64,000 bases of DNA from Lenzites betulinus (lineage: Eukaryota; Basidiomycota; Agaricomycetes; Polyporales; Polyporaceae). Numbering within the stretch: position 1 is the first letter of the stretch; each line of letters begins with the position of its first letter. A model generated the notes under the pieces. It saw only the letters and a list, made by a program, of their open reading frames with translations. It ran no database searches and was not told where the DNA came from. Where the stretch lies: assembly GCA_022264855.1 (NCBI GenBank), contig JABYQU010000001.1, positions 1,860,001-1,924,000 of the forward strand, in the 5' to 3' direction. The translations under genes were made by a program, and so were the position numbers. Shown piece by piece: positions 43,338 to 55,076 of this stretch.

Positions 43338-44478
43338 TTACAAATAAGGTGTGATCTGCTCTTCCAGCCACGTCCAGAGCTTCTCCTGCTCCTTCTCGTC
43401 TAATGCAACCGCGTTCGGTTCCGCGAGGCGCGCCCAGGGCTGCAAGTACTAGTAGAGGTCGCATAAGTAAGTACTGCTAGCAAGGACCACGCGAATATCC
43501 TAGACCGTCCGACAGAACTCACCTTCCCGTTGTGTTTCGCAGCTTCAGGCGCAGCTCCTGCGAACAGTGAGCCTAGGGCGCCAAGTTCGACGGGATAATA
43601 ATAGAATCGATCCTGTGAAGGTACCCATCCTCAGTTCACGATCGCTACTCAACGTGCGGCACGACTCACATATAATCTGAAGTACCACGGGCTTGAGCGA
43701 TAGATCTCGCTCTTGATGCACCCGGGGTCGACAGCGATAGATACGATGTTATCTTTCGCGCAGCTCCGCGCGAGGTAGTTGCTCAGCAATATTGCGGCGA
43801 ACTTGCTCTCCGCGTAGAGCGCGAACAAGCCCATCTTTTTGCGCTTCGGGCCGTCGCGGAAGGCTTCGTAAGTAATCCCAGATGGAGCGTGGCTCGCCAA
43901 CGAAGAAAGCCAGACAATACGCGAGGGATCCGCTTCCCGTCCAGAGGCCGAAACCACAGAGTAGAGCAGACGGACAAAGAGGAAATGGCCTAAGACGTTG
44001 GTGCCGAACGTGCCGTCGTATCCCTGCGCGGTGAGCAGGTCTGCAGCCGGGAACAGTATCCCGGCGTTCAATATCAGGGAATCTAGCTGCGACTCGTGTC
44101 TAGGATCAATGTACGTGAGCCACAGTATGATGAAATATCGTGAAGGCATTTCACGCACTGCTTGAACTCCTCTACAGCCTTCTTCACTGAGTCCAGGTCG
44201 CTCAGATCGAGCTTCAGAAAGTGCGCGGTCTTGCCCGTCTCTGCGCGCAGCGCTTCGATCGCGCGCTCCGACTTCTCCTGCGAGCGCGTCGCGATGTACA
44301 CCTTCGCGTTCTTCAAGAGGAGCCGCTTGACTGTCTCCAGACCTATCCCGGCGTTCCCGCCCGTGACCACGATGACCTTGGACGATAAATCAGGGAGATG
44401 GTCCGCACTCCAAGTCGGCTTGCCAGGGGTAAGCACTCCATGAGTGATCAGAGTATACACGAACGCCAGAGGGTTCAT
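43338..44478 (-). CDS. Short-chain dehydrogenase/reductase, array member 2
   Basis: The start at 44478 gives MNPLAFVYTLITHGVLTPGK. Motifs in order: VIVVTGGNAGIGLETVKRLL (TGxxxGxG), LKLDLSDLDSVKKAVEEFKQ, SLILNAGILF (NAG), RIVWLSSLAS (Ser), YAESKFAAIL (YxxxK) and IAVDPGCIKSEIYRSSPW. Small last exons follow with YPVELGALGSLFAGAAPEAA and YLQPWARLAEPNA, ending EEQITPYL. Same exon plan as member 1, with which it shares the most sequence. Catalytic residues are intact. NAD(P)H-dependent oxidoreduction is expected; the substrate is unknown. Confidence 0.9.
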
Positions 44479-45453
44479 TTCGCCAGACACAGATGAGCAG
44501 GAGTTGGGAGTGGGGGTGGGGATGCGCGAATGCGAGTGCCAGTGCGGGACCTCACGTATAAGACGACTGCCGATCCATCGTCTCGAGACTTTGGCTTTGT
44601 GCCAACACAGCAAAGCCTGCGCGGCGGGGTACGGTTCCTTGGGAGAGAGATCTGATGGTGGCAGACCAGCATGAGAGATTCTTGTTGCGGTAGTCCATCA
44701 TCAGAGCTTTAGCGGCATCGATATATCATCTTATGCGTCAGAGGAGGCACCAGAAAGCGCGGGGCCGCGAACGTAGGATGTGTACAGGTGATTGGGATTG
44801 GAGGAGACTTGGGCGTCGGGTGAAAGAACGTGCGGACTTCGGATAGTCAACTTGTGCGCGATCGACGCCTGTGCCTAGGTCTGCAGAGGCCTGCGGACGA
44901 GCATCCGAGATCGCGGAGGGCGTGCGCATGATCGCGGTCCTGGTAGATGCGCATGCCCCTTGGCGCGCCAAGACATTAGGTCGAGCTTCAAAGCTTCGAG
45001 CTTCATGCTTCATGGGGGAAAGGCAGCTGCAAAGTGACAGTGGTGAGTTTCATCGAGCGGGGAAAGTAGGCTTAGAAAGAAATCACGCCAGTTGCTATCG
45101 CGCGCTCCGGAGTCCGTACATTAGCAACACAGCCTTGACACTGCGGCACAGTCAGAATACCACCACTTGAGACGAGTCGCGGATAGCTAACGCCTCCGAC
45201 GTCTGTGACCGTGGTATCGGGAAGGAGGAAGCCTCAAGCTCGCGCACGGAAGAATCGGTATACTATTAGCAGCCGAGGAGGAGTCCGCAACCCGGAAGCT
45301 CGGGCACGGCCACCATATTCCCACGCGGCGGCTGGTAGAACGATTCGTTTTGTGGCGGCAGGCTTTCTTTGACAACGTCAACGACTAGGCTGAGAGCAGC
45401 TCGATATGCTACGCGTCCCAGCGACCTCGCAAACTGGAATAACATAAGGAAAG
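44479..45453. other. Intergenic between SDR members 2 and 3
   Basis: No gene supported. Open frames here are short and lack SDR similarity. Confidence 0.5.
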
Positions 45454-46601
45454 CTACAGATAAGACTTGACTTGCGCTTCCAACCATGCCCACAGCTTCT
45501 CCTGATCCTTCTCGACTAGCGCTGCAGGATTCGGAGACGCTATACGCGCCCACGGCTGCAGGTACTACAAGAATACAAGGTAAATGCCGCGGTGTGACCG
45601 TATCTGCGTATATTCGACGTACCTTTCCGTTCAACGTCTGGCCATCACCCGCAGCAGCCGCATACAAAGGACCCACCGCCCCATACTCAACCGGATACCA
45701 AAACAGCGAATCCTACGCGGAACATCAACGCGTCAACCCGAGCCCATTTGTTCCAGAATTCAATAAGGCGCACCCATAGTTGAAGGTACCACGGACTCGA
45801 CCGGTAGATCTCGCTTTTGATGAACCCAGGGTCCACAGCGACAGACACCACCGGCACATTATCCCTCGCGCACGTCTTCGCGACGCACATGCTCACAACG
45901 ATCGCACAGAGCTTGCTCTGGCCGTACCGCGCGAACACATGCATCCCGCGCCGGACGGGGCTGTCGCGATACGCCTCGTAAACGAGCCCGCGCGGCAAGA
46001 AGCTCGCGATCGAGGACAGCCAGACTACGCGCGACGGCTCGGCCTCGCGCCCGGACGCGGACAGAAGCGGCTGCAGCAGGCGGAAGAATAGGAAGTGCCC
46101 GACGACGTTCACGCCGATGGTGGCGTCGTACCCTTGTGGCGTGACCTGCTCCGGCGGAGGGCACAGCACCGCCGCGTTCAGTATCAGCACGTCGAGCTGG
46201 GACTCGCGCCTGTTCACCCCCGCGTGAGCACATGTATCGGAAGGCCACCCCGGATCGTGCGCTCACTGTTTGAACTCCTCCGCAGCCTTCCGGACGGCGT
46301 CCAGGTCGTTCAGGTCGAGCTGCAGGAACAACGCCTCCTTCCCCGTCTCCTCGCGCAGCTCGGCGATCGCGCGTTCTGCCCTCTCTCGGGACCGCGTCGC
46401 GAGGTACACCTTGGCATTCTTGAGGAGCAGCCGTTTCACCGTCTCGCGTCCTATGCCCGTGTTCCCGCCCGTGACGATGACGACCTTCGACCGTAGGTCC
46501 GGGAGGTGCTCCGCGGTCCAGCTCGGCTTCCCAGCGTAAAACAAGGTAATGCTCGTATACACGAACTGGATAAGACTGAGGATACCGGCGAAGTCTACCA
46601 T
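45454..46601 (-). CDS. Short-chain dehydrogenase/reductase, array member 3
   Basis: The start at 46601 gives MVDFAGILSLIQFVYTSITL, a strongly hydrophobic N terminus. Motifs: VVIVTGGNTGIGRETVKRLL, LQLDLNDLDAVRKAAEEFKQ, VLILNAAVLC (here NAA replaces the usual NAG), RVVWLSSIAS, YGQSKLCAIV (YxxxK) and VAVDPGFIKSEIYRSSPW. The last exons give YPVEYGAVGPLYAAAAGDG and YLQPWARIASPNP, ending EAQVKSYL. Two extra residues occur in the ARDNVPVVSVAVDP segment relative to members 1 and 2. The NAG change is unusual but such variants exist in active SDRs. Confidence 0.9.
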
Positions 46602-47445
46602 TCGGACACTTGTCTATGGCCTCGTGTATGGGGTGCAGGATCCGGGATGTCGGGTGGGAGTCTATGACTGCGCCGATATCGTGGGTCCCGTTTATATTCC
46701 TGTCTGCGGGAACACCATGTCTCCATCTATCAGGATGCACGGAGTTTCCGCTTCCCGGGCACGACGCGAAGACGTGGTGCTTGGAATGCAAAAGTGCCGG
46801 GGCTGAACGCAAGCGGGATTGAACCGAGAAATCACGAAGTTGGCGTGCCATTGGATCGTGTCTATATAGCATACCGCACCCCCATTCATCGTCGTTCACG
46901 AATCAGCACGCTGGAGCTTTATGAAAGGGAAGTCGGTGATAGGGCCATGAAGGGGTCCCGTTGATCTCATGTCAGAGGACGGAGAAGGAAGCTTTCGACG
47001 AGCATGGGAACGTGAGTGTGTTATTCTTGAGTCAACGTTCGGACTGAATTCACGCCGGGCATTAGCCAATGTAAGATGCTAAACTTTTGCCAAACTGAAC
47101 TCTTTCGGTATACCCGAGGTTAATCGTTGTGGATGCACAGGCATCGCTAAGGATTCTTCGTTGACAGCGTAAGATAGCGAGGATAGATTCCATGGAGTAG
47201 GGTGTGGTGTGAGGGCAGAGAGCGGGGGGTGAGCGATGCAAGCACAGTAGAGTAACAGAAATAACGTAGGGGTATTGGTGATGATACAGTATGCACAGAT
47301 ATGACACAATCAAGGAACAAGAGCAAAGAAGGTGCAAGAAATGATCATCACATCGCAAGTGTATGAATGATCAAAGGAAAGCTGAGGTGAATCGTTAGAT
47401 GGAATCCATCCTGGCAGGGCCGAGTCGCCAGAGACCAGCACGTTT
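46602..47445. other. Intergenic between SDR members 3 and 4
   Basis: No gene supported; short AT-richer frames around 47.06-47.36 kb have no motif. Confidence 0.5.
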
Positions 47446-48567
47446 TCAGAGGTACGCCTTCACTTGTTCATCCAGCCAGGACCAAAGCTTGTCCTGTTCC
47501 TCGACGTTCAACGCGAGAGGACTTGGCTCAGTGAGGGTCGCCCACGGCCGTAGATACTAAAAAGTACGACGTCAGTGGACCAGGTCACACACGGTCTAAA
47601 CGTATGGAAGCTCGCCTTCCCGTTATAACTCGCTGCTTCTGGCGCACAGCCTGCCACCAGCGGGCCAATCGCGCCGTATTCCACAGGGTACGAGTACGCC
47701 CATTCCTAGTACGCGCATTGTCAGCTCTCTACCATTCTGACGCGGGGAATACAACTAGGATACGTACGGGCCCTTTGATGTACCACGGAGTAGACCGGTA
47801 GATCTCGCTCTTGATGCTTCCGGGATCTACCGCGACGGAGACGACGTTGTCGTCCGCGCACGTCCGCGCGAGGCGCGTGCTGAGCATGACCGCGGCTACT
47901 TTGCTGTATGTATACATGATGAACGGGTTGACCTTTTCCCGCGCGGGTCCATCGACGAAGGCGTCATATGGTAGCGAACGGGGAGTGTAGCTCGCAGAAG
48001 ACGAGACCCAGACGATGCGCGACGGGTCGCCTGCGCTGCCTGCGGCTGAGACGGAGGCGTAGAGAAGGCGTTGCAGGAGGAAGTGGCCGACTACGTTGAT
48101 GCCGAACGTCGCGTCGTACCCTTGCGCGGTCAGTGGGTGGTCGACAGGGGGGTATACAACACCCGCGTTCAAGATCAGCGCGTGCAGTTGTGGCTCACGA
48201 CTGTTCGAAACGTCACCCGCGTTATCGAACGCGTATCGAAGTTGCATGCATATAGTATGGCGTACCGTTTGTACTCCTCCGCCGCATTCTTGACCGAGTT
48301 TAGGTCGCTCAAGTCGAGCGGCAGGAAGTGCGCGCGCTTGCCCGTCTGCTCGTGTAGCTCTTCGATTGCACGCTCCGCCCTCTCTTGCGAGCGCGTGGCA
48401 AGGTACACAGTCGCGTTCTTCCTGAGAAGCTGCCTGACCGTCTCCTTCCCGATCCCGGCGTTACCACCGGTTACGAGGACGACTTTGCCCGAGAGATCCG
48501 GGAGCTGGTTGGCGGACCAGCTCGGCTTCCCCGGGAAGACTGATTTGAGCACGGTAAGCAAGGACAT
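47446..48567 (-). CDS. Short-chain dehydrogenase/reductase, array member 4
   Basis: The start at 48567 gives MSLLTVLKSVFPGKPSWSAN, a shorter N terminus than the others. Motifs: VVLVTGGNAGIGKETVRQLL, LPLDLSDLNSVKNAAEEYKR, ALILNAGVVY (NAG), RIVWVSSSAS (Ser), YTYSKVAAVM (YxxxK) and VAVDPGSIKSEIYRSTPW. Then come YPVEYGAIGPLVAGCAPEAA and YLRPWATLTEPSP, ending DEQVKAYL. Same exon plan, the most diverged member. All catalytic residues are present. Confidence 0.9.
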
Positions 48568-50452
48568 AGCACCCTGCTAGGTGTTCCTGTAGCAGGTGGG
48601 GTGCGCGACGATCACTGAAGACTCAGGAGGTGCTTAGGAGGAGTTCATACAGTGAGCTATGCAGGGATCAAGACAATATAAGTATAACGGGAACGCGGGC
48701 CCGAAATTCCCATGCCAGCGCGTGCTTGAAAGCCATGCATGACTCAAACAGCACGCGCAGTGTCAGTAGGCCGAGATGTTTTGTAGTAGGATGTTAGGTT
48801 GGCACGGTGGTTTAGGAAGCTTCTGTCGAAACTAGCTATAGAGGGGGGATGTGACACGGTTGCGACAACTTCAGTGGGGTGACTACAAGTCATGTACAAG
48901 TCCACACCACAACGTGGCCACGCGGATGAACAAACTCAGGATATGTTCTTCAGAGTAATCCGAACTTGGGAGTTTCGTGTCGATATACTAGACCGACGTA
49001 AAGGTAAACTAAACGCCACCTATGACAAGTTTCCAGATGTCCTTTCCTTGGACTTTTCAGTCTTGGGCCCCGTTGCATGCCAGGGGAAATGTGGTGTGTT
49101 TGATCATTCACTGAGACCTACTGTTGCAGATGTCTTGTGGCTTTACTATGGACCTTGTTTTCTTTCCATAGAATGTGCTCTCCTACGAGATTTCGGAGGC
49201 ACAATGTTTTGCCCAACGCTGCATTCACCGACCTCTTATGCACGTACTGCATCTCTTGTCATGTGAGTATCTTCCCCACACACGAGTGAGGGCACGTCGG
49301 GTGCTCAGGGGTTTTTGACTTCGCCATAAAGAGATATTAGGAGGGGGCAAGAGATGGCGAGAGACGTTCTGTGGTGTAAGGAAACCTTCAGTATAACTAT
49401 ACGGAGGTACACGGTGATTCCCACGATGAGCGCTGCCAAGCTACTGCCTTCCACGCCTCTTCATTCGCCACGGATCAGCGACGGTGATCAGTACAAGAGC
49501 ATCAGATATCGGGGTACGGACAGAAGACTACAGAAGAGCGAGAACATGAGGGTTGAGAACAAGTGCGGAAGGGAACACGAATAGCCGTGGCATGACCGGG
49601 GAGCACAGCCGCCGTTCGGATAAAGCTGATGGCGGCGCGTGTAGCGGAACAGTTGGAGGCGTCTAGTCGATGCCCCTCTTCCGCAAACCCGTCCCCATCT
49701 CGTTACAAGTCGTCGTCCCTGCCTCAGAATTCTGCTCTTGCATGTCCCCTCAAGCTGCCGACAGCGTCCTATAGCGTTTCGGCATCCCGATGATGCATCT
49801 ATCTTTCTGGGCGATAGCCGGTCGGCGGTAAAATGTCACGACCTCGCGCTCTTGGCCCTTCGTGCGAAGTTTGAACAGCCTCTACTGAATAAACCTATCG
49901 CTGTTGCCTGAGCGCCGTGTGCGTGCTCAGGCTAGCTCAGGTGTGCCTCCCATCGAGTATCCATGGTATGTCGATCACTCGTGCCCCACGTCCACGCTAA
50001 TCACAAAGAAGCAGATCCTCTCTCGCACTCGCTGCGCGGGTGCGATCAGCGACAGCGAAGGCAGCTGCACAGCGCACGGCGGTACCTGCATTCCAGTGCC
50101 ACGGGACAATGATCGAACGCGTGCGCCTGTCCACAATCCATGATTCCGCGTGCATCATCCGGTCGTTGCTTTCTAGTACTTGCACTTGACCGCAGCCCCG
50201 GCCTGCCAACCATTTGTGATTAGCCTTACGGAGTTGCACCGGTCATCCGACCGCGTCCATGGCTACAGCCTCCCGGTACATAAGGGTGCCCCTTCCGGAC
50301 GCTCATCTGGAAGGACCGACACCCAGTCCCCCCGCCCCGTATTCCCTTGCCTTTTCCTCAGACCCCGGTGGTCTTCATTCCTCTTCGGTTTCCTCTTCGC
50401 CTTCTTCAGCTGCCACTTTTAGGTTTCTTCTTCCCTTTCGCTCTTTGAGAAA
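48568..50452. other. Long intergenic stretch with one unexplained frame
   Basis: A plus-strand frame at 48892-49266 (124 codons, MYKSTPQRGHADEQTQDMFF) lies in AT-richer sequence, where a frame this long is less expected by chance, but it has no recognised domain. The last 150 bp before the lipase are pyrimidine-rich, typical of fungal promoters. Confidence 0.4.
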
Positions 50453-51655
50453 ATGACGCGCATCATCTTGCCTTTCCTCGCGGTCCTGGCGGCCTCGCTC
50501 GCGCGTGCTGCGCCTGCCCCGCTGTTCGGGATTAACCTGGGCTCCGGGGACGAGAGCAACGCCCAGCCGGTGACCGTCTCTCAAGACGATATCAGCGCGG
50601 ACATCCTGCGCCCTGCGCTGTTCTCGCGCACCGCGTACTGTTCGGCGGCTAGCGTAACCAACATGAGCTGCGGCGCGCCCTGCGACGCCACCCCCAACGT
50701 CCAGGTTTTGACCGCAGGCGGCGATGATGGCGCTATTCCTGGGTGTACGTACCTGCGCGAAGCGTCTATCTTGCCCGAGAAGGAAGCATGCTGACCGCTA
50801 TGTGCTGTTATTAGTCTTTGTCGCCAGCGACCCCGACACGCAGACGATCGTAGTTGCGCATCAGGGGACCGACCCGCACAAGATCCTCTCGATCGCCAAC
50901 GATATCGAGTTCGCGCAAACCGCCGCCAATGCTACCTTGTTCCCGCAGGCAAGCAGTACGTCATTCATAAGAACTACACCCGAGTCTCGTTCTTACTCGC
51001 GACTCTTTAGGCAGCGTAAAACTGCACAGCGGCTTCCAGGACACGCAAGGACGCACTGCGGATATTGTCATGTCCACAGTGCAGAGTGCCCTTGCCTCGA
51101 CCGGCTTTAAGCAAGTCCTGGTGACCGGTCACTCGCTCGGGGCTGCCGTAGCCTCCCTGGACGCAGCGATGCTCCGCATGGCGCTGTCGTCCGACGTGGC
51201 GGTCAAGTCGGTGGTGTTCGGGCTCCCGCGCGTCGGAAACCAGGACTGGGCCGATCTGTTCGACACATTGGTAAGTCTCGAATCCGCCGGGCGTCCGCGT
51301 TTCGGTGCTTACTTATGACGTCGCATCAGATCCCCGACTTCATCCATGTCACGAACCAGAACGACCCTGTCCCGAACGTGCCGCCTCATGATCTCTCCTT
51401 CGAGCACCCCTCGGGCGAGGTCCACATCACCAGCGTCGATGCCACCTCCGGGGACGCGACCATGGAAGCGTGCCCTGGTCAGGAGAACCAGGTGAGCGCT
51501 GTCGTGTATGGTGCGGTGTAAAGGAACGTACTCATCACTCTGCGTGATCTCAGAACTGTGCGGCTGGCAACTCGCTCCTGAAGGTCTCGGTCGCGAACCA
51601 CCTTGGCCCGTACCTTCAGGATATCTCCTTCGGCGACAAGGCGTGCCCCGCATAA
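50453..51655 (+). CDS. Secreted class 3 lipase
   Basis: This is an extracellular triacylglycerol lipase/esterase of the Lipase_3 family. The start at 50453 gives MTRIILPFLAVLAASLARAA, a signal peptide with an Ala-x-Ala type cleavage site. Then LRPALFSRTAYCSAASV, MSCGAPCDATPNVQVL, TQTIVVAHQGTDPHKILSIA and KLHSGFQDTQGRTADIV. The nucleophile elbow GHSLG is in VLVTGHSLGAAVASLDAAML. The acid residue is likely the Asp in VTNQNDPVPNVPPHD and the base the His in SGEVHITSV. The last exon ends SFGDKACPA. Paired cysteines near the N and C termini suggest disulfides. Six exons, about 300 residues, matching fungal homologues. Alone, not in a cluster. Confidence 0.95.
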
Positions 51656-53425
51656 GCATCCGCGTATAAAATGAACCAGCGGTACCGTCGGTGTGCGATA
51701 TTGGGATTTGAGCTATCTTGTGACATATGGGCAGTTGTATTTTGGGCACATCCGAAGACGAATGAAAAAGCGGGTTTACGAGCGGGATACTTACGCATTG
51801 GTCTGATCGGTCGTAAGCGGGCGTTTTACCATCGTTGTTGGTCCACTCTGTACAGTGTACGCGGATCTAAGACGGAGATCATGGGATAAGTATGGGCTCG
51901 ATTGGGGCTCGACGTACGCGCAAGTCTCGGCTACGGTGGATATTGATATTCAGGGCTGTAAGCGCGCAACCTGTCACTTGCTTCAACGCCGCAACTATGT
52001 ACTCACTCGGCTTTTACTCGACCTGTGCTTGCTTTCATTGCTTGTCTAGAGGATACGAACTTAGCTGCCTCCTTGAATTCGCCGTGCGTGCCTCACATAC
52101 TACGTGGTATGCGTCTCTTGAGTTTGATGCGCTCTACGATAGACGTCATAATATCGTATCCCACAAACGCTCGCAGTCGTGTTCGAAGACGTCACCCGAT
52201 GTGGTCAGCTGGTGTCCTCGCCAACGTTCAAACGTTCACAGCCGGGGCTACGACGACGGGCGCGTTGGAGACAATGTATATGGTGGGAGAGCGGCATCTA
52301 GGGGCGTCGAGCCGGCGGGGGAGGCAGAGATCCCGGAATATGCGCCCCGGGGTCTCGGCCGCGGGGCGTGCGGGGTAATGACTTCAACGCCCTGCGCATC
52401 TTGACTCGCCCCTCTGCCTATCTCTCTCTTTCGCCATGCTCTCAACTGGCCGTGCTCGCCTGCAGTCGTCTTCCGCGAGCGGTTCCAAGGGCGTCCTGAA
52501 GGTTGCAGGATCTGCGAGGTGAGTTGGGACTCCTTTCGCAATGTCACAGGACCTCGTGGACTTCGTCGGGGACAAGTGGGGTTGAGCCGTGCGCCCGGTA
52601 GTCCCTGCCAGAAGTTGACGAGGGATACCCACCGTGCAAGCACGGCATATTTCTTTCTACTTTGACGGTGATGACGCCAAGAGGATTGGACACCAGACTT
52701 CTGCGCACACAGGCTACACCTGATACCGTGTTCCGGAATCTTGACTCCATAGGACTTCGATCCTATATCGCCGTAGAAGTCATTCTAGCGCCTCTGTGCC
52801 GGCTGGCGAAGACCAAGCTTGCTGCATGGCGGTCTCAGGACGGTCTTGACTCAGTCTACACCTAGCTGCTTCTGCGGGCGTCAGTATTTTATGTTTTCGA
52901 TGCTTCCGCCCGTAAAATGCCGTGGTGATCGATGCAACTCCTGCACGCAGACTGCATCGGCAGTGCCGGCGACGCTCAAAGCTGCATGTGCGCTCCGAGC
53001 CGTACCACTACCTACGTTCCGAGCTCCCCGTGCAGCCTTGTGCAACCCGAAGCTGAGCGTGGGCTCCCAAATCTTTTTCAAGCCCGCACTCGCACTCGAC
53101 GACGCCACCAGGTCGTCATTGCCAGATCTAGACCCGGGTTTGCGGTCTGTGGCGATTGTCGGCGGAGGAACGTTTCTGCGCCCGGCCGACGGAGCTGTTA
53201 TCGGAACCCGTCTGCCCTCCTAAGCCTTTCTTCTCCGGCGGTCTCCCCCAGCGGGCTCCTTCATGCCACTGTACTGATTCGAGATATCCACATCGATCTA
53301 GCGTCCGGAGCCCTTATTCGACGGCTTTCCTCCCCCGATATGCGCAGGATGTGCGCCGAGGCGCCCCATCGTATATAAGTACTCCGTCGGGGTCCGCGCG
53401 CGCCCACCCGAACCAGTCGCGAAAC
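51656..53425. other. Long intergenic stretch with an orphan exon-like segment
   Basis: It contains a possible orphan first exon at 52436-52520 (see findings). Otherwise only overlapping GC-driven frames were seen. Confidence 0.45.
53371..53377 (+). promoter_or_regulatory. TATA box of the aminotransferase gene
   Basis: GTATATAAG lies about 50 bp before the ATG at 53426, a normal spacing for a fungal core promoter with a short leader. Confidence 0.6.
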
Positions 53426-55076
53426 ATGTCATCGGCAGCCCAGGCACACGCTTCGCTAGTAGAGTTCGGACAGCAACATGTCACGAAGGGGCTGGGGCGC
53501 ATTGTCGAGGCCGTCATGACGAAGGCCCAAGGCTCGTATGTGACCCTGGGGGACGGCCGGGAGCTGCTCGATTTCACCTGCGGTATCGGCGTCACTAACC
53601 TCGGTATGTACATCCGTTGCGTGACTTTAATAAACGTAAACTGAAACAAACCGATCGACAGGGCATTGTCATCCCAAGATCAGCAAAGCCGCCGCTGACC
53701 AGTGTATGAATCTGGTTCACGGGCAGGTGTGTATTCTTGGGACATTAAATGCCTTAAAATTCGCTAAGGTCGACGCAGTGCAGTATTGCGTTCCACGGCC
53801 CATACCTCGAGCTCATCCAGAAGCTCCTGCCGATGATGCCGCACCCCTCCCTCGACTCGTTCTTCTTCTGGAATTCCGGCTCAGAGGCCATTGAGGCGGC
53901 GATCAAGATGGCGCGCACCTTCACAGGACGGCAAAACATCATCAACATGCAGGGCGCGTACCACGGCCGCACATTCGGCGCCATGGCGGTCACGAAGAGC
54001 AAAACCATCTACAGCGAAGGCTTCCACCCGCTCATGGTTCGTCCAGAAGCCCCAATCTTACGCGCAAGGTTCACAAACGCTAACCACTCGCGTTTCAGCC
54101 TGGGGTCTTCACACTTCCCTTCCCGTACTGGCACCAGCTCGGCGTGCCGGCGGACACCCCCGCGTCGAAGCTGTCTGAGATGTGCCTCAACCAGCTGTCC
54201 CTGCTTCTCTCGCAGTCGAGCGCGCCGCGCGACACCGCAGCGATCATCGTCGAGACCGTCCTCGGCGAGGGCGGATACGTCCCCGCACCGCCCGAGTTCC
54301 TGAAAGGGCTTCGGGATGTGTGCGACGAGCACGGCATCATGCTGATCATCGACGAGGTGCAGTGCGGCTACGGGCGTACGGGCAAAAACTACGCGATTGA
54401 GTATTCGGGCGTACGCCCTGACATCATGATCACCGCGAAGGTAAGAAGAATTTGTGGCAGATCCACATTCTGGGAATTGACACTAATGTTTGGACTTTCA
54501 GGGCCTTGCGAACGGCTTCCCCCTCAGCGGTATCATCAGTAGCAAAGCGCTGACGGACAAGCTCAAACCCGGTTCAATGGGCGGGACGTATGCCGGCAAC
54601 GCTGTTGCCTGCGCTGCCGCAGTCGCGGCCGCTGACGTCATGAAGGAGGAGAACATCCTTGAAAACGTGAACGCCCGGTACGCGTATCCCTGTTTCCATA
54701 TACGTGCCGCTCGAGCTTACCTTGTCTCCACCCCCACAGCTCGAAGGAGCTGTTCGCCGCGCTCAACGCCGTGCGCGCAAACCCCAAGCTCGCACCGACG
54801 ATCCTGGACGTGCGCGGGCAAGGCCTCATGGTCGCCGTCGAGTTCGCGTCGCCGGTCGGGACGGGCCCGTACGACGCGTTCCGCAACGCGGACGTGCCCG
54901 CGAAGCTCGCGAGCCGCGTCGCGAAGAAGTGCGTCGAGAAGGGCCTGCTGATCCTCACGACGAGCGTGTACGAGGTCATCCGGTTCATCCCTGCGCTGAA
55001 CATCTCGCAGGCGGACCTCGCGAAGGGCTGTGCGATCTTTGCGGAGGCGGTCGAGGAGGTCGTAAATGAGGGATGA
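53426..55076 (+). CDS. Class III PLP aminotransferase (4-aminobutyrate aminotransferase-like)
   Basis: This is a pyridoxal-phosphate enzyme moving an amino group from an omega-amino acid such as 4-aminobutyrate to a keto acid. The start at 53426 gives [20 protein letters not shown]. Then [17 protein letters not shown] joined to [32 protein letters not shown] (phosphate-binding NSGSEA), [46 protein letters not shown] (the IDEVQ Asp binding the PLP nitrogen), and TAK joined to [10 protein letters not shown], where the Lys forms the Schiff base. [14 protein letters not shown] follows, and the C-terminal domain ends EEVVNEG. Eight exons, about 450 residues, complete. The sequence style resembles bacterial GabT more than yeast Uga1. 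No targeting peptide was seen at this start. Confidence 0.93.
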
